In this document: one piece after another, positions 26,393-35,190 of the stretch
How the letters are laid out: each line of letters begins with the position of its first letter
How positions within the stretch are numbered: position 1 is the stretch's first letter
NCBI RefSeq assembly: GCF_021295095.1
Contig: NZ_JAJLQX010000015.1
Span: forward strand, 1 to 64,000
Direction: 5' to 3'
Origin: Phocaeicola oris
Lineage (GTDB): Bacteria > Bacteroidota > Bacteroidia > Bacteroidales > Bacteroidaceae
DNA: 64,000 nucleotides
The notes under the pieces: model-generated
Told to the model about the DNA's origin: nothing
Database searches by the model: none
The model's input: only the letters and a program-made list of their open reading frames with translations
Position numbers and translations under genes: made by a program

Positions 26393-26917
26393 TTATTTTT
26401 CATCTTCTTTAAACCATTCTTTATACATCAGATAACCCTTTGAAGTTTTATCGTTGATTCGTGCGACTTCCTCTTCCGGAAGTTTTTTGATAAACTTAGC
26501 AGGAACGCCTGCCCAGAGCGTATGCGGTTCGACAATGGTGTGACTTAAAACTAAAGCCCCGGCTCCGATGATGGCTCCTTCACCTATCTCGGCATAATCT
26601 AAAATGGTTGAACCCATTCCCACGAGCACTCCTTTTCCTATTTTCGCTCCGTGTATGGTCACATTATGTCCTATGGATGCATCGTCTTCAATCTCAACCA
26701 CAGAACGTTGATAGAGCGTATGTAACACTGTCCCGTCCTGAATATTCACTCGGTTGCCTATTTTAATGGGGTTGACATCGCCACGGAGAACGGCTCCATA
26801 CCAGATACTGCAATCGTCTCCCATTGTCACATCACCAATGATGGCGGCATTCTCGGCCAAAAAACAGTTCTTTCCTATTTTTGGCTCAAAGCCTCTAATT
26901 TTTCTTATGATAGCCAT
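26393..26917 (-). CDS. Gamma-class carbonic anhydrase-like hexapeptide-repeat protein
   Basis: 174 residues of left-handed beta-helix, with hexapeptide repeats through most of the length. NVQDGTVLHTL and IGHNVTIHGAKIG contain His residues at positions expected for the trimer-interface metal site of the YrdA/PaaY group, and LSHTIVEPHTLWAGVPAKF is the common closing part. These proteins bind metal; carbonic anhydrase activity has been shown for some members only. The gene follows the aminopeptidase gene by 7 bases. Confidence 0.9.
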   Translation of the reverse strand: MAIIRKIRGFEPKIGKNCFLAENAAIIGDVTMGDDCSIWYGAVLRGDVNPIKIGNRVNIQDGTVLHTLYQRSVVEIEDDASIGHNVTIHGAKIGKGVLVGMGSTILDYAEIGEGAIIGAGALVLSHTIVEPHTLWAGVPAKFIKKLPEEEVARINDKTSKGYLMYKEWFKEDEK

Positions 26918-26924
26918 ATTCCTA

Positions 26925-28706
26925 TTATTTTAAAGGTGAAGTAGCATTCTTTAACCATGTCTTTTCTTCCTCGTTTAAATATGGGGAGAGACGATCGTAA
27001 ACCATCTTGTGATATTCATTGAGCCATTGAAGCTCTTCCGGAGTGAGCATATCAATAATGATAGGCTCTTTATAAATAGGACAGAGTGTTAGTGGTTCGA
27101 ATTTTAAGAACTTACCATCAGCGGTTTCCATAGCCGGAACCACTAACAATGTATTCTCATGACGAACACCATGACGTCCGGGCTTATAGATAGCCGGCTC
27201 GTCGGTCAGTGTCATACCTGCCATTAAAGGAGTCGGCATCCAATTCATGCGCATTTGGTGGGGACCTTCGTGAACACTTAAATATTCGCCTACTCCATGA
27301 CCGGTTCCGTGTAGATAGTTAATGCCATGTTTCCACATGGCAAGACGAGCCAGACAGTCAATTTGCGTTCCACAAGTCCCTTCAGGGAAGACAGCATTTT
27401 GAACCTGCAGATGACCTTTTAAATCCAATGTATAGTCGATGCGTTCCTCTTCTGTAGTCGGTCCGAGCGGGAAGGTGCGTGTAATGTCGGTGGTACCATC
27501 CAGATACTGTCCGCCGCTGTCCAGCAGGAACAAGCCCTTTGGAAGCAATTCGCAGTCCGATTCCTTGGTGGTATGATAGTGCGGTCCGGCCGCATGAGCA
27601 CCATAAGCTGCTATGGAATCAAAGCCTATTCCCTTACAGTCGGGTTGCTCTAAACGTAATTGGGTTACTTTTGCGTCTGCCGACAGTTCGGTTACTCCAC
27701 CCTGTGGGACAGCTTTCTCCAGCCAGATACTGAATTTTACCATGGCAACACCATCTTTTTCCATAGCTTTGCGGAATCCTTTGATTTCAATGTCATTCTT
27801 CACGCATTTCATCACATCCGTTGGAGGTTCTATACGTTTAACTCTCTTTAGATGACGCAAAGCTTCAAGCGTAAGAGTCAGATTCAGTTTCTGTGAGATT
27901 TGAAGGGTACCTTCGGCATGCTTAATATCCTCTTTGACAGCCTCGTATGGCTTTACCTGAACGTTATTTTCTTTCAAGTAGACCTCCACTTCCGGAGTGA
28001 GCTTTACCTTATTAATATATAGTACCACTTTATTTTGAGAGATATACAGGTAGCTGATGAATACCGGAACGCAATGAACATCGTTACCTCGAAGGTTCAA
28101 TGTCCATGCAATATCTTCCAAACAATCAATCAGTACACTGTCGCATCCATTCTCTTTGACGGCTGCGCGAATGTGCTTTAGCTTCTCTTGTGTGGTACGT
28201 CCAGCGAACTTCATGGGATGAATGTTCACTTTTTCGAGAGGAATGACAGGGCGGTCTTTCCAAATTTTGTCAAACGGGTCGTCTATTAATTTCAGTTTTA
28301 TGTTTTTCTCACCACACACCTCATCAATCTCATTCTTTAAAGGTAAGCCGTTTACCCATCCGTCTACACCGATAAAGTCACCCGCTTTCAAAACATTCTT
28401 CAACCATTCCGGTCGAGTAGGTGTTCCCGGTATTTTCTCTTTAAACAGTTTGATATCACTTCCTTTTAACATCTCGGCAGCTGCAATAAAGTAGCGGGAA
28501 TCAGTCCAAAGTCCGGCGTCGTTTAAAGTCACGACAACGGTGCCATACGATCCATTGAATCCGGAAATCCATTTACGGGCTTCCCAATGTTCAGCGGGGT
28601 ATTCACTACTGTGAGGATCGGTTGTAGGTATGATAAACGCACTTACACCATCCTTGCGCATTACTTCGCGTAACGCGTTTAATCTGTCATTAATTATATT
28701 TCCCAT
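26925..28706 (-). CDS. Aminopeptidase P (Xaa-Pro aminopeptidase)
   Basis: 593 residues from the ATG at 28706 (MGNIINDRLNALREVM). A longer frame with a TTG start at 28739 is rejected because that position lies inside the -7 box. Two creatinase-type N-terminal domains are followed by the M24 metallopeptidase domain. Metal ligands are visible: the Asp residues in LLDSGGQYLDGTTDITRTF, His in HGTGHGVGEYLSVHEGP, and Glu in DEPAIYKPGRHGVRHENTLLV. It removes N-terminal residues preceding proline. No signal peptide, so cytoplasmic. Confidence 0.95.
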   Translation of the reverse strand: MGNIINDRLNALREVMRKDGVSAFIIPTTDPHSSEYPAEHWEARKWISGFNGSYGTVVVTLNDAGLWTDSRYFIAAAEMLKGSDIKLFKEKIPGTPTRPEWLKNVLKAGDFIGVDGWVNGLPLKNEIDEVCGEKNIKLKLIDDPFDKIWKDRPVIPLEKVNIHPMKFAGRTTQEKLKHIRAAVKENGCDSVLIDCLEDIAWTLNLRGNDVHCVPVFISYLYISQNKVVLYINKVKLTPEVEVYLKENNVQVKPYEAVKEDIKHAEGTLQISQKLNLTLTLEALRHLKRVKRIEPPTDVMKCVKNDIEIKGFRKAMEKDGVAMVKFSIWLEKAVPQGGVTELSADAKVTQLRLEQPDCKGIGFDSIAAYGAHAAGPHYHTTKESDCELLPKGLFLLDSGGQYLDGTTDITRTFPLGPTTEEERIDYTLDLKGHLQVQNAVFPEGTCGTQIDCLARLAMWKHGINYLHGTGHGVGEYLSVHEGPHQMRMNWMPTPLMAGMTLTDEPAIYKPGRHGVRHENTLLVVPAMETADGKFLKFEPLTLCPIYKEPIIIDMLTPEELQWLNEYHKMVYDRLSPYLNEEEKTWLKNATSPLK

Positions 28707-28736
28707 AATTTGGATATTTAAATCATTTATTGCTAA

Positions 28737-28744
28737 CAAAGATA
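28737..28744 (-). promoter_or_regulatory. -7 box for the aminopeptidase P unit
   Basis: Minus strand reads TATCTTTG (TAnnTTTG), 31 bases from the ATG at 28706. It decides the start site of the gene. Confidence 0.6.
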
Positions 28745-28783
28745 CGATTTCTTATCTATTTCAGATAAAATTTTAGTGAAAGT

Positions 28784-28814
28784 TTTGTAGATAAAGAAAG
28801 TATGTGTAATTTTG
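28784..28814 (+). promoter_or_regulatory. Consensus Bacteroides promoter for rpsU
   Basis: TTTG at 28784-28787, 19-base spacer, TAATTTTG at 28807-28814. Leader of about 50 bases. Confidence 0.8.
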
Positions 28815-28874
28815 TCCCACTTATTTTGAAAGTAAAGTATACATATATTTATATCTAAATTTTAATAACAAAAA

Positions 28875-29066
28875 ATGATTATTGTACCAGTAAAAGAAGG
28901 CGAAAACATTGAAAGAGCCTTGAAGAAGTTTAAACGTAAATTCGAAAAAACAGGTGTTGTTAAAGAGTTAAGATCAAGACAGCAGTACGACAAGCCATCT
29001 GTATTAAAGAGACTTGAGCGTGAGCATGCTATCTATGTTCAGAAACTTCATCAACAGGAAGATTAA
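28875..29066 (+). CDS. rpsU: 30S ribosomal protein S21
   Basis: 63 residues, starting MIIVPVKEGENIERALKKFKRKFEKTG, the normal S21 sequence. S21 sits near the anti-Shine-Dalgarno end of 16S rRNA. It leads a likely operon with the Xer recombinase and hpf, placing a translation-initiation protein and a ribosome-hibernation protein on one transcript. Confidence 0.96.
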   Translation: MIIVPVKEGENIERALKKFKRKFEKTGVVKELRSRQQYDKPSVLKRLEREHAIYVQKLHQQED

Positions 29067-29140
29067 TTTCTCAGTTTTTTCTTTGAATTATTGAATTCTT
29101 TCCATATATTCGTTGCTGAATAATAAAAGTAACGTTTCTT

Positions 29141-30022
29141 ATGCTGATAGAGTCCTTTTTAAATTACCTTCAATGGGAACGGAACTATTCGAAGTTGACA
29201 GTGAACAGTTATAGGATAGATTTGACACAATTTGAGGTATATTTTAAAAGTGTAGATGCGGAAATAGATTTTACGACGGTAGATACCGATATCATTCGAA
29301 ATTGGATGATGAGTCTGATGGATGAGCAGATGGAGGCTACTTCGGTAAATCGGAAATTGAGTTCGCTGCGTTCGTTCTATCGCTTCTTGTTAAGAAAAGG
29401 TATTGTTGATGCGGATCCGACGTGTAAGATTGTCGGTCCAAAGAAAAAGAAGCCATTACCTGTTTTTGTCAAGGAAGACGAGATGAACCAATTGCTGGAT
29501 GACATTCCGTTTGAGAATGATTTTGAAGGCTGCCGGGATAAAACAATCATTGAAATGTTTTATGACACAGGCATGAGATGCTCCGAATTGATTGGGCTGA
29601 ATGAAGCGGATATAGATTTTTCCGGATCGCTTATTAAAGTAACAGGAAAAAGGAATAAACAGCGGCTGATTCCGTTCGGCGAAGAGCTGAGAGAGATGAT
29701 GCGGTATTATGTAAAGGTAAGAAACGAGGCTGTTCCGAATCGGTGTGAAGCATTCTTCGTTCGAAAGAATGGAATGAGATTGTACGCAGGTTTGGTTTAT
29801 AATTTAGTAAGACGAAACCTTTCGAAAGTTGTTACGTTGAAGAAAAAAAGTCCTCACGTGTTGCGACATACGTTTGCTACGAATATGCTGAATAATAATG
29901 CGGCATTAGGAGCAGTGAAGGAATTATTGGGACACGAGAGTTTATCGACGACGGAGATTTATACGCATACAACTTTTGAGGAACTAAAAAAAGTTTATGA
30001 ACAAGCTCATCCAAGAGCGTAA
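29141..30022 (+). CDS. xerC: Tyrosine recombinase, XerC/XerD type
   Basis: 293 residues. N-terminal core-binding SAM-like domain (about 1-85) and C-terminal catalytic domain with all residues in place: R146 (TGMRCSEL), K170 (TGKRNKQR), H239 and R242 (SPHVLRHTFA), H265 (LGHESLSTT) and the nucleophile Y274. The length and the housekeeping setting (rpsU-xer-hpf) point to the chromosome-dimer resolvase rather than an integron or transposon integrase. Whether it is XerC or XerD cannot be settled without the other copy. Confidence 0.92.
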   Translation: MLIESFLNYLQWERNYSKLTVNSYRIDLTQFEVYFKSVDAEIDFTTVDTDIIRNWMMSLMDEQMEATSVNRKLSSLRSFYRFLLRKGIVDADPTCKIVGPKKKKPLPVFVKEDEMNQLLDDIPFENDFEGCRDKTIIEMFYDTGMRCSELIGLNEADIDFSGSLIKVTGKRNKQRLIPFGEELREMMRYYVKVRNEAVPNRCEAFFVRKNGMRLYAGLVYNLVRRNLSKVVTLKKKSPHVLRHTFATNMLNNNAALGAVKELLGHESLSTTEIYTHTTFEELKKVYEQAHPRA

Positions 30023-30037
30023 AAAAAGGAGGTACTT

Positions 30038-30337
30038 ATGGAAGTTAGAATTCAAGCTATTCATTTCGATGCATCTGAGAAACTTCAGAATTTCATTCAG
30101 AAGAAGACTGCGAAATTGGAAAAGTATTGCGATAATATAAGTAAGGTGGAGGTGTTATTAAAAGTAGTAAAACCGGAAACTGCAAATAACAAGAACGCGA
30201 GTATAAAAGTTAATGCGTTGAATGGTGAGTTTTTTGCAGAGAAGGTAAGTGATACATTTGAAGAGTCTGTGGATGTTTGTATAGATGCGTTATCTAAGCA
30301 ATTAACAAAGGCAAAAGAAAAACTTCGTGGTAAATAA
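30038..30337 (+). CDS. hpf: Short-form ribosome hibernation-promoting factor
   Basis: 99 residues of the HPF/RaiA (sigma-54 modulation) family, starting MEVRIQAIHFDASEKLQNFIQKK, lacking the C-terminal dimerisation domain of long HPF. It binds the 30S decoding site in stationary phase. A full Shine-Dalgarno, AGGAGGT at 30027-30033, lies 5 bases before the ATG; this is uncommon in this group and suggests strong translation. It ends the rpsU-xer-hpf unit. Confidence 0.93.
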   Translation: MEVRIQAIHFDASEKLQNFIQKKTAKLEKYCDNISKVEVLLKVVKPETANNKNASIKVNALNGEFFAEKVSDTFEESVDVCIDALSKQLTKAKEKLRGK

Positions 30338-30355
30338 AAAAAAATACGAAAAGTT

Positions 30356-30385
30356 TTTGCGATAAGAAATAATTAACTAACTTTG
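30356..30385 (+). promoter_or_regulatory. Consensus Bacteroides promoter for the tRNA-tuf operon
   Basis: TTTG at 30356-30359, 18-base spacer, TAACTTTG at 30378-30385. Transcription would start near 30392 and run through four tRNA genes into tuf. Confidence 0.8.
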
Positions 30386-30420
30386 CAGCCGCTTAGCTTC
30401 GAAATACGACGGCTGCAAAG
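30381..30420. repeat. 11-bp perfect inverted repeat overlapping the tRNA-tuf promoter
   Basis: CTTTGCAGCCG (30381-30391) is repeated inverted as CGGCTGCAAAG (30410-30420) with 18 bases between. The left arm includes the last bases of the -7 box, so it could be an operator, or the right arm could mark an early-transcript structure. Confidence 0.7.
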
Positions 30421-30432
30421 TTTATTAAATAA

Positions 30433-30506
30433 GCCTCTTTAGCTCAGTTGGCCAGAGCACGTGATTTGTAATCTCGGGGTCGTTGGTTCGAATCCGACAA
30501 GAGGCT
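30433..30506 (+). tRNA. tRNA-Thr (anticodon TGT)
   Basis: Acceptor GCCTCTT (30433-30439) pairs with AAGAGGC (30499-30505), discriminator T. D-arm AGCTCAGTTGG, anticodon loop TTTGTAA and T-arm GGTTCGAATCC are all present. CCA is not encoded. Confidence 0.95.
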
Positions 30507-30528
30507 CGAAGAGAGTTAAGCGAAAGTT

Positions 30529-30611
30529 GGGCAAATTCCAGAGTGGCCAAATGGGGCAGACTGTAAATCTGCTGGTTTATACCTTCGGTGGTTCGAATCC
30601 ATCTTTGCCCA
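30529..30611 (+). tRNA. tRNA-Tyr (anticodon GTA)
   Basis: Acceptor GGGCAAA (30529-30535) pairs with TTTGCCC (30604-30610), discriminator A. The anticodon loop is CTGTAAA, and a long variable arm, as expected of bacterial tRNA-Tyr, brings the length to 83. Confidence 0.95.
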
Positions 30612-30636
30612 CAGGGTTGAAAACAGCCTTTAAATT

Positions 30637-30709
30637 GCGGAAGTAGCTCAGTTGATAGAGCATTAGCCTTCCAAGCTGAGGGTCGCGGGTTTGAGTCCCG
30701 TCTTCCGCT
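30637..30709 (+). tRNA. tRNA-Gly (anticodon TCC)
   Basis: Acceptor GCGGAAG (30637-30643) pairs with CTTCCGC (30702-30708), discriminator T. Anticodon loop CTTCCAA. Confidence 0.95.
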
Positions 30710-30719
30710 CTGATTGATT

Positions 30720-30791
<72 letters not shown>

Positions 30792-30846
30792 CTTTAAATT
30801 AAAGAAGTAAAATTGATCATTAATCAAATAAATAACAAGTAAAGCT

Positions 30847-32040
30847 ATGGCTAAAGAGAAATTTGAACGTACGAAACCGCATGTTAACATTGGTACAATT
30901 GGTCACGTTGATCATGGTAAGACCACTTTAACAGCTGCCATTACAAAAGTTTTGGCTGAGAAGGGTTTTTCAAAGAATGATGAGGTTAAATCATTCGATC
31001 AGATTGATAACGCTCCGGAAGAGAAGGAACGTGGTATTACTATCAACACATCTCACGTAGAGTATGAAACTGCTAATCGTCATTATGCTCACGTTGACTG
31101 CCCGGGACATGCCGATTATGTAAAGAACATGGTTACCGGTGCTGCTCAGATGGATGGTGCTATTATTGTTGTTGCCGCAACTGATGGTCCTATGCCTCAG
31201 ACACGTGAACATATCCTTTTGGCTCGTCAGGTAAACGTACCGCGTTTGGTTGTATTCTTGAACAAATGCGACTTGGTTGATGATGAGGAAATGTTGGAAT
31301 TGGTAGAAATGGAAATGCGTGAATTGCTTTCATTCTATGGCTATGATGGCGATAATACTCCTATTATTCGTGGTTCTGCTCTTGGCGCGTTGAATGGTGT
31401 TGCTAAGTGGGAAGATAAAGTATTGGAGCTGATGGAAGCTGTCGATACATGGATTCCATTGCCACAGCGTGATAAGGATAAACCATTCTTGATGCCGGTT
31501 GAGGATATCTTCTCAATTACAGGTCGTGGTACTGTTGCTACAGGTCGTATTGAGACAGGTGTTATTAAAGTTGGCGATGAGGTTGAAATCCTTGGTCTTG
31601 GTGAAGATAAGAAATCGGTTGTTACAGGTGTTGAGATGTTCCGTAAGATTCTTGATGAAGGAGAAGCTGGTGATAACGTAGGTTTGTTACTTCGTGGTAT
31701 TGATAAGGCGGAAATTAAGCGTGGTATGATTCTTTGCCATCCGGGACAGGTTAAAGCTCACGCTAAGTTCAAAGCTGAGGTTTACATTCTGAAGAAAGAA
31801 GAAGGTGGTCGTCATACTCCATTCCATAATAAGTATCGTCCACAGTTCTATATCCGTACAATGGATTGTACCGGTGAAATTTCTCTTCCGGAAGGTGTAG
31901 AAATGGTAATGCCGGGCGATAACGTAACAATCAGTGTAGAGTTGATCTATCCGGTTGCTCTTAGCGTTGGTCTTCGTTTCGCTATTCGTGAAGGTGGCCG
32001 TACCGTAGGTGCTGGTCAGATTACAGCTCTTGAAGATTAA
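30847..32040 (+). CDS. tuf: Elongation factor Tu
   Basis: 397 residues. Delivers aminoacyl-tRNA to the ribosome. GTPase motifs GHVDHGKT (19-26), DCPGH (about 83-87) and NKCD (about 138-141) are intact, with domains 2 and 3 following. Codons are strongly biased, as expected for one of the most abundant proteins. It lies in a tRNA(4)-tuf-tRNA-Trp-secE-nusG order, so tRNA and EF-Tu are on one transcript. No tuf copy is seen after fusA in this window. Confidence 0.98.
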   Translation: MAKEKFERTKPHVNIGTIGHVDHGKTTLTAAITKVLAEKGFSKNDEVKSFDQIDNAPEEKERGITINTSHVEYETANRHYAHVDCPGHADYVKNMVTGAAQMDGAIIVVAATDGPMPQTREHILLARQVNVPRLVVFLNKCDLVDDEEMLELVEMEMRELLSFYGYDGDNTPIIRGSALGALNGVAKWEDKVLELMEAVDTWIPLPQRDKDKPFLMPVEDIFSITGRGTVATGRIETGVIKVGDEVEILGLGEDKKSVVTGVEMFRKILDEGEAGDNVGLLLRGIDKAEIKRGMILCHPGQVKAHAKFKAEVYILKKEEGGRHTPFHNKYRPQFYIRTMDCTGEISLPEGVEMVMPGDNVTISVELIYPVALSVGLRFAIREGGRTVGAGQITALED

Positions 32041-32053
32041 TTTTTAAAATAAG

Positions 32054-32080
32054 ATTCGGTTCTCGTATTGAGAACCGAAT
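32054..32080 (+). terminator. Hairpin between tuf and tRNA-Trp
   Basis: A perfect 11-bp stem, ATTCGGTTCTC (32054-32064) with GAGAACCGAAT (32070-32080), 5-base loop. It lies 13 bases after tuf and 3 bases before tRNA-Trp. Without a T run it may be a partial terminator or a processing site. Confidence 0.6.
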
Positions 32081-32083
32081 TCT

Positions 32084-32156
32084 ACGGGAGTGGCTCAGTT
32101 GGTAGAGCATCGGTCTCCAAAACCGAGGGTCGGGAGTTCGAGTCTCTCCTCCCGTG
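32084..32156 (+). tRNA. tRNA-Trp (anticodon CCA)
   Basis: Acceptor ACGGGAG (32084-32090) pairs with CTCCCGT (32149-32155), discriminator G. Anticodon loop CTCCAAA in a TCGGT/ACCGA stem. Its position between tuf and secE is the common bacterial order. Confidence 0.95.
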
Positions 32157-32172
32157 CTAATAATTAATAATT

Positions 32173-32367
32173 ATGTTTCAGAAAATTGTCAATTATTGCA
32201 AAGAATCTTATGACGAATTAGTCCATAAAACTACATGGCCAACTCGTAAAGAATTATCTAATAGCGCAGTGGTTGTTTTATATGCTTCCCTACTCATTGC
32301 GTTGATAGTGTTCATTATGGATTCGGTCTTCCAATTCTTGATGGAGGATATCATTTATCCGCGTTAA
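32173..32367 (+). CDS. secE: Preprotein translocase subunit SecE
   Basis: 64 residues, the short single-helix form. The amphipathic segment ESYDELVHKTTWPTRKEL is the SecE signature, followed by one membrane helix (about 32-52). Part of SecYEG in the inner membrane. nusG follows at 13 bases. Confidence 0.95.
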   Translation: MFQKIVNYCKESYDELVHKTTWPTRKELSNSAVVVLYASLLIALIVFIMDSVFQFLMEDIIYPR

Positions 32368-32380
32368 TTAATTCTGCAAA

Positions 32381-32926
32381 ATGTCTGAGGTTGAAAAAAA
32401 ATGGTACGTTTTACGTGCTGTAAGTGGTAAAGAGAGCAAGGTGAGGGAATATATCGAGGCTGATATGAAAAATGACCCTACCTTTGCTAAACACGTATCT
32501 CAGGTGTTGATTCCGACAGAGAAGGTATATCAGGTTCATGGCAGTAAGAAAATCCTCAAAGAGAAGAGTTATCTTCCGGGATATGTGCTTATTGAAGCTG
32601 AACTGGTAGGCGAGGTTCCTCATCACTTAAGAAATACTCCTAATGTGTTGGGCTTTTTAGGTGGTATGGATAATCCGACTCCACTTCGTCCTTCGGAAAT
32701 CAACAGAATTCTTGGTACGGTAGATGAACTTCAAGAAGAAAGGGAAGAACCCATTGTTCCATATATAGTTGGTGATGCTATAAAAGTTATTGTTGGTCCT
32801 TTTAACGGATTTAGTGGTACCATTGAAGAAGTTAACAAGGATAAGCGGAAACTTAAAGTTATGGTTAAGATCTTCGGACGTAAAACTCCGGTAGAACTTG
32901 GCTTTATGGATGTCGTGAAAGAATGA
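32381..32926 (+). CDS. nusG: Transcription termination/antitermination factor NusG
   Basis: 181 residues: NGN domain (about 5-110, starting KKWYVLRAVSGKE) and C-terminal KOW domain (about 128-178, GDAIKVIVGPFNGFSGTIEEV). Binds RNA polymerase and links it to Rho or the ribosome. A weak hairpin lies after the stop near 32922-32950, before rplK. Confidence 0.96.
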   Translation: MSEVEKKWYVLRAVSGKESKVREYIEADMKNDPTFAKHVSQVLIPTEKVYQVHGSKKILKEKSYLPGYVLIEAELVGEVPHHLRNTPNVLGFLGGMDNPTPLRPSEINRILGTVDELQEEREEPIVPYIVGDAIKVIVGPFNGFSGTIEEVNKDKRKLKVMVKIFGRKTPVELGFMDVVKE

Positions 32927-32981
32927 TGAGTGAATAAAGCTCATTATCTTTCTATATATTAAATAATAAATTATAAACGAA

Positions 32982-33425
32982 ATGGCTAAAGAAGTTGCTG
33001 GATTAATCAAATTACAGATTAAAGGAGGCGCTGCTAATCCATCACCTCCCGTAGGACCTGCTTTAGGTTCTAAGGGTATTAATATTATGGATTTCTGCAA
33101 GCAATTCAATGCCAGGACCCAGGATAAGGCAGGTAAGATTTTGCCTGTTGTTATCACTTATTATTCTGATAAGTCTTTTGACTTTGTCGTTAAGACCCCT
33201 CCTGTAGCAGTACAGTTGGTTGAGATGGCTAAGTTAAAAAAAGGGTCTGGTGAACCCAACCGTAATAAGGTTGCCCAATTGACTTGGGATCAGATCAAGA
33301 CAATCGCTCAAGACAAGATGGTTGATTTGAATTGTTTTACTGTAGAGTCTGCAATGACAATGGTAGCTGGTACAGCTCGGAGTATGGGTATCGCCGTTAA
33401 GGGAGATTTCCCGGTAAAAAATTAA
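32982..33425 (+). CDS. rplK: 50S ribosomal protein L11
   Basis: 147 residues with the proline-rich switch [20 protein letters not shown] near 20-39 and the rRNA-binding C-terminal domain. Forms the GTPase-associated centre with L10 and L7/L12. Confidence 0.97.
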   Translation: MAKEVAGLIKLQIKGGAANPSPPVGPALGSKGINIMDFCKQFNARTQDKAGKILPVVITYYSDKSFDFVVKTPPVAVQLVEMAKLKKGSGEPNRNKVAQLTWDQIKTIAQDKMVDLNCFTVESAMTMVAGTARSMGIAVKGDFPVKN

Positions 33426-33440
33426 TAAACTTCAATTATA

Positions 33441-34148
33441 ATGAGTAAACTGACAAAAAATCAAAAGTTGGCCGCTGAAAAAATTGAAGCAGGGAAAGCA
33501 TACTCACTCAACGAAGCTTCTAAACTTTTAAAAGAAATTACTTTTACAAAGTTTGATGCTTCTGTCGATATAGCAGTGCGTTTAGGTGTTGACCCTCGTA
33601 AAGCTAATCAGATGGTTCGTGGCGTGGTTTCATTACCTCACGGAACAGGAAAGGTTATACGAGTTTTGGTACTTGTTTCACCTGACACTGAAGTTGCTAA
33701 TGCTGCAAAAGAAGCTGGAGCTGACTATGTTGGTCTTGAAGAATATATTGAAAAGATCAAAGGTGGATGGACAGATGTTGATGTTATCATCACTCAGCCG
33801 TCTAATATGGGAAAGATCGGTGCCCTTGGTCGTATCCTCGGTCCTCGTGGATTAATGCCTAATCCTAAGAGTGGCACTGTAACAATGGATGTTGCTAAGG
33901 CTGTTAAGGAAGTTAAGCAAGGTAAGATAGATTTTAAAGTAGATAAGAGTGCTATTATCCATACATCTATTGGTAAAGTTAGCTTTGCTCCGGAGCAGAT
34001 TGCAGAAAATGCGCGTGTATTCCTTGATACAATTATTAAGCTGAAACCTGCAACAGCTAAAGGTACTTATATGAAGAGCATTTATCTTTCAACAACAATG
34101 AGCAAGGGTATTAAGGTTGATCCTAAAGCCATTGATGATAACCAATAA
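33441..34148 (+). CDS. rplA: 50S ribosomal protein L1
   Basis: 235 residues. [18 protein letters not shown] near 130-147 is the L1 signature. L1 forms the stalk at the E site and in other bacteria represses its own operon through the rplK leader; the leader here is only about 55 bases and no mimic was evident. Confidence 0.97.
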   Translation: MSKLTKNQKLAAEKIEAGKAYSLNEASKLLKEITFTKFDASVDIAVRLGVDPRKANQMVRGVVSLPHGTGKVIRVLVLVSPDTEVANAAKEAGADYVGLEEYIEKIKGGWTDVDVIITQPSNMGKIGALGRILGPRGLMPNPKSGTVTMDVAKAVKEVKQGKIDFKVDKSAIIHTSIGKVSFAPEQIAENARVFLDTIIKLKPATAKGTYMKSIYLSTTMSKGIKVDPKAIDDNQ

Positions 34149-34160
34149 TAGGAGGAAATC

Positions 34161-34679
34161 ATGAAAAAGGAAGATAAAAGCGTAATTATAGGTCAGCTCA
34201 CTGAAACCGTAAAGAAGTACGGACATTTCTATTTAGTTGATGTAACTGCTATGAACGCAGAAGCAACAGCTGAACTTAGAAAAAAATGTTTTGATGCTGG
34301 CATCAAATTGGTTGTTGTGAAGAATTCTTTGCTTCACAAAGCTCTTACGAGTATAGAAAATGTAGATTATTCACCGTTGTATGATTCGTTGAAAGGTACT
34401 ACAGGTGTAATGTTTACAGAAGTAGCCAATGTTCCTGCTAAACTTTTGAAGGAATATAAAAAAGTAAATCCTACTTTGAAAGCTGCGTATGCGGAAGAAG
34501 GTTTCTACATTGGTGCAGATCAATTAAATACTCTTGCAAGTATCAAGAGCAAGAACGAAGTTATTGCCGATATTGTTGCATTGCTGCAGTCTCCGGCAAA
34601 GAATGTTGTTTCTGCTCTTCAGTCTGGTGCAAACACCATTCATGGAGTCCTTAAGACTCTGGGCGAGCGTCCCGAATAA
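34161..34679 (+). CDS. rplJ: 50S ribosomal protein L10
   Basis: 172 residues, base of the L7/L12 stalk. A full Shine-Dalgarno AGGAGG (34150-34155) lies 5 bases before the ATG. Only 12 bases separate it from rplA, so the long L10-binding leader seen in E. coli is absent. Confidence 0.96.
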   Translation: MKKEDKSVIIGQLTETVKKYGHFYLVDVTAMNAEATAELRKKCFDAGIKLVVVKNSLLHKALTSIENVDYSPLYDSLKGTTGVMFTEVANVPAKLLKEYKKVNPTLKAAYAEEGFYIGADQLNTLASIKSKNEVIADIVALLQSPAKNVVSALQSGANTIHGVLKTLGERPE

Positions 34680-34715
34680 TTCTAATTAGTAACAAACAAT
34701 TAAATTCATACTAAA

Positions 34716-35090
34716 ATGGCAGATTTAAAAACTATTGCTGAACAATTAGTTAACTTGACAGTTAAGGAAGTTAATGAACTTGCAACTATCCTTAAAGACG
34801 AATATGGTATCGAACCTGCTGCTGCTGCTGTTGCTGTTGCTGCTCCTGCCGCTGCTGGTGAAGCTGCTGCTGTAGAGAAAACTTCTTTCGATGTTGTTTT
34901 GAAAGAGGCCGGTGCCGCTAAACTTAAAGTTATTAAAGTGGTTAAGGAAGAATGTGGTCTTGGCTTGAAAGAAGCTAAGGACTTGGTAGATGGTGCTCCT
35001 TCAACATTGAAGGAAGGCTTGTCTAAGGATGATGCAGAGGCTCTGAAAGCTAAAATTGAAGCTGAGGGTGCAACTGTTGAACTTAAGTAA
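34716..35090 (+). CDS. rplL: 50S ribosomal protein L7/L12
   Basis: 124 residues: N-terminal dimer domain, alanine-rich hinge (about 33-50) and the C-terminal factor-binding domain [20 protein letters not shown]. Followed by an attenuator hairpin. Confidence 0.97.
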   Translation: MADLKTIAEQLVNLTVKEVNELATILKDEYGIEPAAAAVAVAAPAAAGEAAAVEKTSFDVVLKEAGAAKLKVIKVVKEECGLGLKEAKDLVDGAPSTLKEGLSKDDAEALKAKIEAEGATVELK

Positions 35091-35115
35091 AGTTGCCTGT
35101 TAATCAGGATATTTC

Positions 35116-35147
35116 GGTTAAGGATTCTCATGGGAGAATTCTTAACC
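35116..35147 (+). terminator. rplL-rpoB attenuator
   Basis: A 14-bp stem (GGTTAAGGATTCTC at 35116-35129 with 35134-35147, one mismatch) with loop ATGG, followed by TTTTTC. No new promoter is evident before rpoB, so it probably acts as a leaky terminator that sets the ratio of L12 to RNA polymerase, as known in E. coli. Confidence 0.82.
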
Positions 35148-35190
35148 TTTTTCTGTTTTTATTCTATTAGTTCTTTTAATTATTTATCAG

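Noticed and set aside
28707-28739. Longer N-terminus for aminopeptidase P starting at TTG 28739
   Set aside because: The TTG is inside the predicted -7 box, so it would not be transcribed; the ATG at 28706 gives the family start.
34706-35131. Minus-strand frame opposite rplL
   Set aside because: Shadow of the alanine-rich L7/L12 gene; serine/alanine-rich translation with no family features.
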